NCBI GenBank assembly: GCA_965662575.1
Contig: CBFIHN010000043.1
Coordinates: forward strand, 1 to 14,443
Length of the DNA: 14,443 bases
Reading direction: 5' to 3'
Origin: CBFIHN01 sp965662575
GTDB taxonomy: Bacteria > Pseudomonadota > Gammaproteobacteria > Francisellales > CACEW01
Below are positions 7,591-14,443 of the stretch, in pieces; position 1 is the stretch's first letter, and every line of letters starts with the position of its first letter. The notes under the pieces are model-generated. The model was given only the letters and a program-made list of their open reading frames with translations, ran no database searches and was not told where the DNA came from. The translations under genes and the position numbers were made by a program.

Positions 7591-10500
7591 TTATAAGTTA
7601 CGAAGTGCCAAGCCACCTGCCGTTAACACATAGAGCGTACGATCAATCAACGCAATACCCAGGACGTTATTATCACTGAGGCCATTAGCCGAATGATAGT
7701 TACTCCACGTGGTCCCACCATTATTGGAAATAGAAACGCCACCACTAGTGGCAACATAAAGATCTTGCCCAGAACTATCTGCATCCACAGCAATGCCATT
7801 GACGCCATCTGCGGCAAGGCCATTAGTAGACTGATAGGCAGCCCAGCCATGAGGTGTTGCCACGTTACCGACAACCAAGCCACCACCGAATAGAGAACCA
7901 AAAAAATCATACGGTTTCAGTGCAAGATAAACTTTCCCCCCATCCAGCACAACTTGACTACCATTTCGCATGAATGGACCTGCACCAAATTGGGTGTGAG
8001 TATAATTGACCCAACCACTGGCAGGGTCATCAGAAACCGATAAACCGCCATTCGTCCCTTCTGTTGCAATGTAAATTTTACCATCGCTTGCAAGCGCAAT
8101 GCTGTAAATATTGACCTCATCCATGTTGATATAATTAACCCACGAGCCGGTACCAGCCAAATCATCTGAAATCGACAGACCATTGGCTGTTCCAGCATAG
8201 ATTTTGCCATTCTTGATCTTGAGCGCCTGCACAATATTACTGCCTAACCCATAGGTAGGCGATGTAATATTTGTAGGGAAACTGCTACCACCATCACTAG
8301 AAATAGCCAAGCCATTGGCTGTTGCCGCGTAAAGCTTGCCATTAGCTAACGCAATAGCATGGACAATATCACTACCCAATCCATTACTGGTATCATGGTT
8401 GGTCCAAAAAATACCGCCATCACTTGAACTTGCGAAACCGCCATCCGTTGCAGCATAGAACGTATCACCCGATTGTTTAATCTGATTAATCCTTGGACTG
8501 GCCAGGCCACTAGCATTGGTAATTTCGGCAAAAGGATTGACCACATTATCGCTATAACTCAAGCCTTTGCTTGTTCCAACATAGACGGTATTTCCAGCAT
8601 CAACATCAACTGAAAGCACATGATTTTCTGCCAAACCATTGGCTGTTGTGTAGTTATCCCAATGATCACCACCATCACTTGATACCGATAACCCAGCGGC
8701 TGTTGCCGCATAAATTTTTCCGCCATGCACGGTAACAGCATCAACCATAGTCGCCGCGAGACCATCAGCCATTGTCTTTACAGTCCAGTTTGCACCGTTA
8801 TCAGAAGAGATCCCCACCCCCAAATCGGTCGCCACATAAATATCACCACCGGATATATCAACGCCATACATCTGCGCAGTTACTGCGAAAAAACCACCTG
8901 ATGTAATTTTATGATCTGCCCAGTTAGCACCATTATCGGCTGAAATAGCAAGCCCACCATCTGCAGGAAAAACACCCGGGATATTATACGCAGCATACAA
9001 GTCACCATTGGCCGCTCTAAGAACTTGATTAATCTTTTTGCCTGACAAGCTATTCGACCAGGTATTATTCGCTTGGTTCCAAATTGACAAACCATCATCC
9101 GTGGCAATATACACTTCATCACCATGCACAACGACACCGTTAGTCTGGTCACTGGCCAAACCATCTGCCGTTGTTTTAGTCACCCAAGTCAACCCGCCGT
9201 CATCAGAGTAAGACAAGCCACCAGAGGTTGCCGCATAGAGATGCTCACCATTATTACTCACAAAAATCCCGCGCACTGTTGAACTACCTAAGCCACTAGC
9301 TGCATTCAGGTTATACCACTGTGTTGTTGAATTGGTTGTTGAGATCGATAAACCGCCATCGGTGGCAACATATAATCGATTACCAACTTTGACCACTTGA
9401 TTCACCGAGCTACCCGCCAAACCAGGCAAGGTGCTGCCTTCACTACTCATTGTTTGAGCATGAGATGATGCCGATGGCAAATGACTCAAGTTATTTGGCA
9501 AACTATAAAACATCGGAAAAATATTGGCGACAATGGTTTCTTGCACCGTCGTCGGTAACGCATTGCCTGCTGACACCGTCAAGGTTTCTGTTTTGGGCGT
9601 TGGCACTGTTACACTGGGGGCAGTATATCTCAATCGATAGGTACAAGTCATACCGGCGGCAAGACTGCCACCACAGGGTGTTGTCGCGCCACTAACCACA
9701 CTAAAATCCGCAGGTAATGGCTGAATACTCAGTCCTGTGATTGTGGCTAACCCTGTATTATCAACCTGCAAATTAAAATCCCGGCTGCCCAAACTCGAGA
9801 GTGCAAAACTACCTCCCGTATAATCAAGCCACGATAAAACCAAGGTACTGTGTGACGGATTAACCGTAATCGGCAAAGTATGATCCGCCATATTGCCTGC
9901 TGATAACGTTAATGTGTCGGTATGGACTGCTGTGGTGCCTGGCGCATGTAACTTGAGCAAACAACTGGTGTCTGCCGCCAAAATTGAAGGGCAATCATTT
10001 TGGGTAATACTGACCGCACTACCGCTTGACAAGCTAAAATGCCCCCCTTTAACCGGTACAGGCGTTAGGTTTTTAACCAATACATCTTGGTAAGCGCCAC
10101 CGGTCATCGCAAACGACGTAATATGGGTTTGGTTAACATCCGCAAAAGCAATTTCTGGGTGTATCAAGCTGATTTGCTCATTCACGACATCACCACCAGC
10201 ACCCTCTTGCGTCAGCTCAACATTTTTATTTTCTGTTACTGTTGTTGGTGCAGTCAAGATAATATGACAGCTATCACCCGGCTCCAGCTCATTTTTTTGG
10301 TCACATTCTGAATGGACACTTAACCCGGGGATATTCGCTGATAACTTCACACCCTCACTAAAATCGAAAACGGGCACCCCGATATCATTATTCACCGCCA
10401 ATGTTACTTGCTGGCCTGCACCAATAGTGACAATCCCTGTGTCAATGGCATTGGCATCTGCTGAATCAACAACGGTTAGTTCTTTAATTTTCAGATCTGA

Positions 10501-10929
10501 ATCGGTTTTATCTTCACCACCATTGACAGAAATCGCCTGCTGCTTTGTCAAATCTCTGGCATCACTTTTGGTTGTTAATCTGATTTGGCAAGATTCACCG
10601 TAATGTAAACGATGACAATTGTTGCCATAGGTGATAGTAAAAAACTTATTAGGATTGGCATGAATGTCAGGATTATCAAACTGCAATTTCACCCGAGTAT
10701 AGCCTTTAGGTGGTTCAGCACCGACCATCAAACCTTGGTCTTTAGCCCATGTTACCTGCATGACGGTGGTGGCACCGATCACTGCAATATTTTCACCAAC
10801 TTGTAGCTTCACATTCTCGGGCAGTGCATCACTGTGCTCACCAATACAACCGGTTAATAATAGAGGTGACAACCCAGCAGCTGCAAGACAGGTATAATAG
10901 AGAAAAGGTTTTAAGACACGCAGAAACAT
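7591..10929 (-). CDS. Large lipoprotein: four Ig-like repeats plus 14-blade beta-propeller
   Basis: 1112 residues. Residues 1-28 are a lipoprotein signal with lipobox LTGC (C28 lipidated); the next residue is Ile, not Asp, which favours the outer membrane. Residues 45-470 contain four Ig-like repeats with cysteine pairs 105/114, 209/221, 313/323 and 419/429, spaced 104-106 residues apart; each pair frames an L..G..C-x-[IL]-x-L type strand, as in choice-of-anchor/HYDIN-like domains. From about 500 to the end are 14 repeats of about 44 residues with the core GL..N.V..I...G.[LI]Y.AT..GLS.S, a mix of Reg_prop blades and Asp-box motifs (for example YSDDGGLTW 574-582, ISADNGANW 662-670, ISNNGGTTW 1067-1075). 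No cysteine follows 429. There is no transmembrane helix, kinase or visible sialidase active site. It lies between the usher and the subunits with its own promoter, so a surface binding or adhesion role is inferred. The ribosome site is weak (GGA 11 nt before the ATG). Confidence 0.88.
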   Translation of the reverse strand: MFLRVLKPFLYYTCLAAAGLSPLLLTGCIGEHSDALPENVKLQVGENIAVIGATTVMQVTWAKDQGLMVGAEPPKGYTRVKLQFDNPDIHANPNKFFTITYGNNCHRLHYGESCQIRLTTKSDARDLTKQQAISVNGGEDKTDSDLKIKELTVVDSADANAIDTGIVTIGAGQQVTLAVNNDIGVPVFDFSEGVKLSANIPGLSVHSECDQKNELEPGDSCHIILTAPTTVTENKNVELTQEGAGGDVVNEQISLIHPEIAFADVNQTHITSFAMTGGAYQDVLVKNLTPVPVKGGHFSLSSGSAVSITQNDCPSILAADTSCLLKLHAPGTTAVHTDTLTLSAGNMADHTLPITVNPSHSTLVLSWLDYTGGSFALSSLGSRDFNLQVDNTGLATITGLSIQPLPADFSVVSGATTPCGGSLAAGMTCTYRLRYTAPSVTVPTPKTETLTVSAGNALPTTVQETIVANIFPMFYSLPNNLSHLPSASSHAQTMSSEGSTLPGLAGSSVNQVVKVGNRLYVATDGGLSISTTNSTTQWYNLNAASGLGSSTVRGIFVSNNGEHLYAATSGGLSYSDDGGLTWVTKTTADGLASDQTNGVVVHGDEVYIATDDGLSIWNQANNTWSNSLSGKKINQVLRAANGDLYAAYNIPGVFPADGGLAISADNGANWADHKITSGGFFAVTAQMYGVDISGGDIYVATDLGVGISSDNGANWTVKTMADGLAATMVDAVTVHGGKIYAATAAGLSVSSDGGDHWDNYTTANGLAENHVLSVDVDAGNTVYVGTSKGLSYSDNVVNPFAEITNASGLASPRINQIKQSGDTFYAATDGGFASSSDGGIFWTNHDTSNGLGSDIVHAIALANGKLYAATANGLAISSDGGSSFPTNITSPTYGLGSNIVQALKIKNGKIYAGTANGLSISDDLAGTGSWVNYINMDEVNIYSIALASDGKIYIATEGTNGGLSVSDDPASGWVNYTHTQFGAGPFMRNGSQVVLDGGKVYLALKPYDFFGSLFGGGLVVGNVATPHGWAAYQSTNGLAADGVNGIAVDADSSGQDLYVATSGGVSISNNGGTTWSNYHSANGLSDNNVLGIALIDRTLYVLTAGGLALRNL
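7594..9432 (-). repeat. 14 propeller-blade repeats within the lipoprotein gene
   Basis: Residues 500-1112. Blades begin near 503, 546, 589, 630, 678, 722, 764, 807, 849, 893, 937, 981, 1036 and 1082. Most are 42-48 residues; blades 4 and 12 carry insertions. Several copies are also similar at the DNA level (for example around 8165-8215, 8295-8345 and 8630-8720), which suggests growth by internal duplication. Fourteen blades fit two seven-bladed propellers, the number seen in periplasmic sensors of hybrid two-component systems. Confidence 0.8.
9520..10797 (-). repeat. Four Ig-like domain repeats within the lipoprotein gene
   Basis: Residues 45-470. The second cysteine of each pair (114, 221, 323, 429) recurs every 102-107 residues and is followed by alternating hydrophobic residues (QIRLTT, HIILTAP, LLKLHAP, TYRLRYTAP). 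The copies are well diverged, so they are old duplications. They would form a stalk between the lipid anchor and the propellers. Confidence 0.75.
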
Positions 10930-10949
10930 TGGATAAAAATTCCAGATAA

Positions 10950-10990
10950 AATTAAAGTAATAATTATAATATATATTACAATTAAAGTAA
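10950..10990. repeat. 11-bp direct repeat around the lipoprotein promoter
   Basis: AATTAAAGTAA occurs exactly at 10950-10960 and again at 10980-10990, a 30-bp period (about three helical turns). One copy overlaps the -35 box, the other the expected start site. This could be a pair of regulator sites on the same DNA face. Confidence 0.5.
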
Positions 10991-10991
10991 A
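10963..10991 (-). promoter_or_regulatory. Promoter for the lipoprotein gene
   Basis: On the minus strand: -35 TTTACT (10986-10991, 4 of 6), a 17-bp spacer, and a perfect -10 TATAAT (10963-10968). Transcription would start near 10956, giving a leader of about 27 nt. The surroundings are very AT-rich. A start here makes sense because a terminator-like hairpin lies just after the usher. Confidence 0.6.
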
Positions 10992-11016
10992 ATTTTATGG
11001 TGACTGATTATTGGAC

Positions 11017-11032
11017 ATCAATGGATATTGAT
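11017..11032. promoter_or_regulatory. 16-bp palindrome upstream of the lipoprotein promoter
   Basis: Two perfect 6-bp arms, ATCAAT and ATTGAT, are separated by GGAT. The centre lies roughly 68 bp before the predicted transcription start, a usual distance for an activator dimer site. No regulator gene is in the window, so the binding protein is unknown. Confidence 0.4.
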
Positions 11033-11137
11033 CCGCCTATCACTCTAAATATGATTAAGCATTAAACCAGCAGAAACGATATTTTGGGACTGTTGAAAAC
11101 CAATGTCTAGCGGCGCCTAATCAGCACTAGCGTCATT

Positions 11138-11170
11138 GAAAAAAATAAAAACCTACTCATTTATTAGGTT
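11138..11170 (-). terminator. Probable rho-independent terminator after the usher gene
   Basis: On the minus strand, about 10 nt after the usher stop, AACCTA (11165-11170) pairs with TAGGTT (11150-11155) across a 9-nt loop and is followed by a T-rich run interrupted by one A (down to about 11138). The stem is short with only two G-C pairs, so termination may be partial. Confidence 0.5.
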
Positions 11171-11179
11171 AAAAAAGAG

Positions 11180-13651
11180 CTATTGTGCCTTACCGCCAAC
11201 CCGCTCACAAAGCAAGTCACCAATATATTGATAAGACTTCAAGTTTTTTAAATCAACCATCGCATTGCAACGCTCATGATCATTCGATGCTTCAACAACT
11301 TGCCCAGCCTTCTCAACACTAAACTGAAAATATCCCGATTCATCCGTTACCGCCAAGCCACGAGCAAAGTCAATTGTGGCATGCACCAATGGCTCACCCT
11401 CGGCATTAACCAAACGACCAAAGACCAAATATTTTTCTTTAACCTGCCATGATAAGGAAAAAATATTCCCAGGATATAGCGTGACCTCACGCGGTGATTG
11501 ATCATAGGTAAAGAACCCCTCATCAGAGATACTTTGGATGGCCAAATGATACACATGATGTGGCGAAAGCGGGACAAATTGGCTGCGATTCGTCGCCACA
11601 GCGGCGATAGGATAGCCATGATCAACCAATTCAAACTCTCCCGGTTTTTTTGAATTAATATGCACAATCACACCACTGGCACTATAGCCTGCACCGATAC
11701 CAAACCCTAATGGTGTCCACACTACATCACTCGAGGCATTCAAACTATATTGTAGGTTATCCTTACTTCGGTAAACACTGGCACCCAAGTTGGCATAGTT
11801 GGTTGACAAATGATAGGTGGCATTTAGACCAAGTAGGCTGGCATTGCGCGTCAGCGCCACAGACGCACGTTGAGTCACATCACCATGCGTTGCATCTGAG
11901 GTCGGCTGCCAACTCACACTGGCTTGACTATTAACCTGCTGCTGACTTTGCTGACTGGCGCTGGCATCATACGACCAATCCCCATGATAATAAGACAACG
12001 ACAGATTCAACATAATTGTCCTATCTTGATCGCCTTGCTTAGAATAAGTCGCACCGGCATTAATTTGTGCACCATTACCCGAGTAAACTTGCCAATCCAA
12101 ACTGGGGCTATAGCTCAGAACATTGCGCCCAGTGAACTGATCCCTACTCACCGACGAACTGATGGAAAATGAAAGCGTTGACGACAATGCGGTGCTATAA
12201 CCCAAACTGAGCTGAAACGGTGTGCTATTTAACAGCCCCTGCTGCAAAGGCTCATCAATAAAATTATCTCGCCGGTGATCCCCTAACATATATAGGTTAA
12301 AATTTTGCCCACCGATAGAGTAAGAGGCATTTAGACTGGCACCAATAGTCAATGGCCAGCCAACGACAACACCCGAGGAAAGACTGCCGTGATTGAAATT
12401 TTTCGTGAGCTCACCTTGCGTCAGCCACTGTTTAGTTGACAAGACCGTACTCAGCGCACCACCCAGCTGCTGCCCCAAACGAGTGGCATAGGTTCCATTA
12501 ATCACTGGGACATGACTGATCTTAGGAAATAAAACACTGCTTGATTTATTCTGCAACAGACCGATGCCAACATAATACTCATCTAGCCCCCAAGCTGGTA
12601 GGCCGGCGGCTTTACTAAAAAATTCTGTTCTCTCTGATTTTGAGCCACCATCACTGACTATTTCAATCCGAATCTCATAGGAACCTGAAGGAAAAGAACT
12701 GGTATTAATTTGTTGATTACCCGCCTCATAATGCGCCGAATAAATCAAACGATCATCCTTATAAATGTTCACTTGACTGGGATTATTTAAAAATAAGCTT
12801 AACGGTGAACCTTGCAGCTTAGCTCGATCGAGCATGGTGCTGTAGTCATCACTTAAATCAATACCAAAAATACTTTGCCCCGAGAGAAATAAAGCTCCCT
12901 CTGTTTGAATAAACCCAGCACTATAATCCGTTAGACGATGGCGATATTCTGTATAGAGATCCTCAACTCTCGCCATTTGCTTATTCTCTGTTTTTGACGC
13001 ACTCACTGCAGAGATCAAACGAAAATTACGCTTAGCTAAGACATTATGATTTGATACATTATAAGATTGGCTTTGGTCAAGTGATCCATTGGCATACACC
13101 AAATTAAATTGACTCAAATCTGACCATCCAGCTTGATTCGGTGGCAAACGCTCACGGTGTACTTTATTGACTAGCCATTTTGGCGACACAAATAATTTTA
13201 ATTTAAAATTAAGCGGATTATAAATCACCGCAACCGTTTTAGTGCTTAACTCCCCACAAGACTGAGAGCGATTAAACCCCCCGCACACAAGCTGACTATT
13301 GGCCGGAAGCGTGCTGCTAAGATACTTGAGCAGTGTCTGCTTATATTTTTTTTTATACTTGCTCAGATGATCTAATACATTCTGCGGATTAGACAATTTG
13401 ACCGTCTCAGACGACACCTCAGCCATATATTGACCGATGTTTCGCCCAAGAAAAGAGATATCAATAGGGAGAGTCTGCGGCTTATCTAAATCTTCAAACC
13501 CCTCGGGTACCGCATCATAATCGACTTCAGCAATATTATCTGAATTATCTGATGGTTTAGCGGGAGGCTGAGCAGGTTCCCTTGCTTGTGCTACCGCAAA
13601 TAACAATAGTAATGCACCGGCAAAAAATGATAACAGCCATCCCCTACACAT
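11180..13651 (-). CDS. Outer-membrane usher, alpha-type (TcfC/CooC family)
   Basis: 823 residues, close to CooC/CfaC size (about 870). Residues 1-23 are a signal peptide ending AQA. The start of the mature protein has the alpha-usher signature PEGFEDLDKPQTLPIDISFLGR in two parts (49-58 and 59-70), then the N-terminal chaperone-subunit docking region with C123 and C132. Residues 281-345 form a TcfC-type E-set domain (VNIYKDDRLIYS, SFPSGSYEIRIEI). Residues about 350-690 have the alternating pattern of a 24-strand beta barrel, and about 715-815 match the CooC-type C-terminal domain (VFGRLVNAEGEPL, TDESGYFQF). It secretes and polymerises chaperone-bound pilus subunits through the outer membrane. 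The ATG lies 4 nt after the chaperone stop, so the two are cotranscribed and probably coupled. Family assignment is firm; which fibre it builds is not. Confidence 0.92.
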   Translation of the reverse strand: MCRGWLLSFFAGALLLLFAVAQAREPAQPPAKPSDNSDNIAEVDYDAVPEGFEDLDKPQTLPIDISFLGRNIGQYMAEVSSETVKLSNPQNVLDHLSKYKKKYKQTLLKYLSSTLPANSQLVCGGFNRSQSCGELSTKTVAVIYNPLNFKLKLFVSPKWLVNKVHRERLPPNQAGWSDLSQFNLVYANGSLDQSQSYNVSNHNVLAKRNFRLISAVSASKTENKQMARVEDLYTEYRHRLTDYSAGFIQTEGALFLSGQSIFGIDLSDDYSTMLDRAKLQGSPLSLFLNNPSQVNIYKDDRLIYSAHYEAGNQQINTSSFPSGSYEIRIEIVSDGGSKSERTEFFSKAAGLPAWGLDEYYVGIGLLQNKSSSVLFPKISHVPVINGTYATRLGQQLGGALSTVLSTKQWLTQGELTKNFNHGSLSSGVVVGWPLTIGASLNASYSIGGQNFNLYMLGDHRRDNFIDEPLQQGLLNSTPFQLSLGYSTALSSTLSFSISSSVSRDQFTGRNVLSYSPSLDWQVYSGNGAQINAGATYSKQGDQDRTIMLNLSLSYYHGDWSYDASASQQSQQQVNSQASVSWQPTSDATHGDVTQRASVALTRNASLLGLNATYHLSTNYANLGASVYRSKDNLQYSLNASSDVVWTPLGFGIGAGYSASGVIVHINSKKPGEFELVDHGYPIAAVATNRSQFVPLSPHHVYHLAIQSISDEGFFTYDQSPREVTLYPGNIFSLSWQVKEKYLVFGRLVNAEGEPLVHATIDFARGLAVTDESGYFQFSVEKAGQVVEASNDHERCNAMVDLKNLKSYQYIGDLLCERVGGKAQ

Positions 13652-13655
13652 TTAC

Positions 13656-14381
13656 TTATTTGGTATATTCCGCCGTTTCATTATCATGAGCTAGGGTATA
13701 AGAAACTGGCGTTTGATAAGGTAGTTTAACTGTATACTGATGTCCAGCATAAATACGTTTTGCATTACTATGAAAGCAGACCTTATCGCGCTCAGCCTTC
13801 GGCACATCTTTTTTAGGGCATTGCTCAACATGCGATAATACTTGGCTAATATTACCAACATTATTAAATATTAACTGTTGACCTTCGCGCTTAACCGTCA
13901 TCTCTGGCCGCGGATTTTTTGGCTCAAGGATCACACGGACTCCATAGGCAATATTTAAGTGAATACCAACCTTGATCTCATCACTTTGTTTTTGCTTTTT
14001 AATCTTAACATTCGGCTCAACAATTAACACAAAGCTACGTTCTTTAGTGCTGTTAGGTTTGATATTAACCAAACGCACCGCACGGCCTTGGTTGCCAGGG
14101 ATAATTAATTGCTTAGGCGCAATAATCAGACCTGCTTTGACCGGATTTTTCACCAACACACGCTTAGCATCACCTTTTTTCTGAGGCACAACACGATAGA
14201 CCTTAACCGTCACATAGGCTTTATGTGGCTGTGTATTAGTTAATTGCAAATCCTGTGTTTTTGCTTGCCCATCGGCAAAATAAACCAAATTTGGCTGCAC
14301 ACGCACTTGCGCATCAAGCAGGGCATAAGCACTTAACAACACAAAAATACAACCAAGTTTAATAAGTCGCAGATTCAACAA
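13656..14381 (-). CDS. Periplasmic pilus chaperone, alpha-type (CfaA/CooB/TcfA-like), TTG start
   Basis: 241 residues. The start is TTG (14381; a second TTG at 14378 is equally possible), because an in-frame TAG lies directly upstream and no ATG precedes the signal peptide. A GGGTGGCGG ribosome site supports it. The signal peptide is about 1-24 (LRLIK, hydrophobic core, cleavage LDA-Q). Domain 1 starts VRVQPNLVYFADGQAKTQDL and has the edge strand PGNQGRAVRLVNI (95-107) that donates to subunits. Domain 2 has the NNVGNISQVL strand (173-182), C188 and C202, which should form the disulfide found in alpha-type chaperones, then AKRIYAGHQY (207-216). It binds unfolded subunits in the periplasm and hands them to the usher encoded next. 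No subunit gene lies between chaperone and usher, unlike CFA/I and CS1. Confidence 0.9.
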   Translation of the reverse strand: MLNLRLIKLGCIFVLLSAYALLDAQVRVQPNLVYFADGQAKTQDLQLTNTQPHKAYVTVKVYRVVPQKKGDAKRVLVKNPVKAGLIIAPKQLIIPGNQGRAVRLVNIKPNSTKERSFVLIVEPNVKIKKQKQSDEIKVGIHLNIAYGVRVILEPKNPRPEMTVKREGQQLIFNNVGNISQVLSHVEQCPKKDVPKAERDKVCFHSNAKRIYAGHQYTVKLPYQTPVSYTLAHDNETAEYTK

Positions 14382-14401
14382 CTAATCCGCCACCCTGAGT
14401 A

Positions 14402-14443
14402 TTAAGCAGCCAACTGTATTTCCATCATTTGTCTCGGTGTTTT
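14402..14443 (-). CDS. C-terminal end of an unknown protein, possibly a transposase
   Basis: A frame open from the right edge encodes KTPRQMMEIQLAA and stops with TAA at 14402, 21 nt before the chaperone start. A K-T-P-x-x-x-M/F motif a few residues before the stop is typical of the ends of IS3, IS481 and IS30 transposases, but 13 residues are too few to identify anything. The frame could also be non-coding. Confidence 0.25.
   Translation of the reverse strand, partial: KTPRQMMEIQLAA

Noticed and set aside
7591..9432. Regularly spaced similar DNA stretches that could suggest a CRISPR or satellite array
   Set aside because: The spacing is about 130 bp, the copies are degenerate and they keep reading frame; they encode propeller blades.
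7591..10929. Lipoprotein as a sialidase or as a two-component hybrid sensor
   Set aside because: Asp-box and Reg_prop-like motifs occur, but I see no arginine triad or RIP motif and no transmembrane helix, kinase or receiver domain.
11101..11135. CTAG-rich stretch with a GGCGCC core as a recombination or attachment site
   Set aside because: The arms do not pair beyond CTAG and GGCGCC, and no second copy or integrase gene is in the window.

Overview
The window looks like part of a gammaproteobacterial chromosome of moderate to low GC (low-to-mid 40s per cent by eye, not counted). The taxon rests mainly on a gammaproteobacterial-type PrmA and on a chaperone-usher pilus locus of the alpha (CS1/CFA-I, Tcf, Cbl) type. 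I cannot name a genus. Every gene except the first lies on the minus strand.

Left part (1-5640). A plus-strand gene cut by the left edge encodes a secreted right-handed beta-helix protein of the pectin-lyase/GH55-like family often misnamed 'adenylyl cyclase'. It converges on, and overlaps by 35 bp, a minus-strand operon read right to left: SulP anion transporter (4008-5579), prmA (3083-3976) and an MFS efflux-type transporter (1801-3057), with gaps of 31 and 25 bp. A sigma70-like promoter (5610-5638) sits just upstream of the SulP gene.

Right part (5748-14381). This is a surface-structure locus, also on the minus strand. It begins at the right edge with an alpha-type periplasmic pilus chaperone (TTG start), followed 4 nt later by a TcfC/CooC-type outer-membrane usher. 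A modest terminator follows the usher. A roughly 250-bp regulatory region with a clear promoter, an 11-bp direct repeat and a 16-bp palindrome then precedes a 1112-residue predicted lipoprotein. The lipoprotein has four Ig-like repeats of about 104 residues, each with a cysteine pair, followed by 14 beta-propeller blades, enough for two seven-bladed propellers. Next comes a second strong promoter whose -35 box abuts an 11-base A tract. It drives three small secreted proteins of 188, 167 and 197 residues. They share a two-cysteine pattern and a G-x-Y C-terminal strand and are probably the pilus subunits.

Working model (inference): the chaperone and usher assemble the three small proteins into a fibre, while the lipoprotein is a large surface-exposed binding module made from its own promoter. 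The combination of an alpha-type chaperone/usher with a lipid-anchored Ig plus 14-blade protein, and with subunits I cannot assign to a named pilin family, is the most unusual thing here. At the far right edge a 13-residue reading-frame end may be the tail of a transposase.
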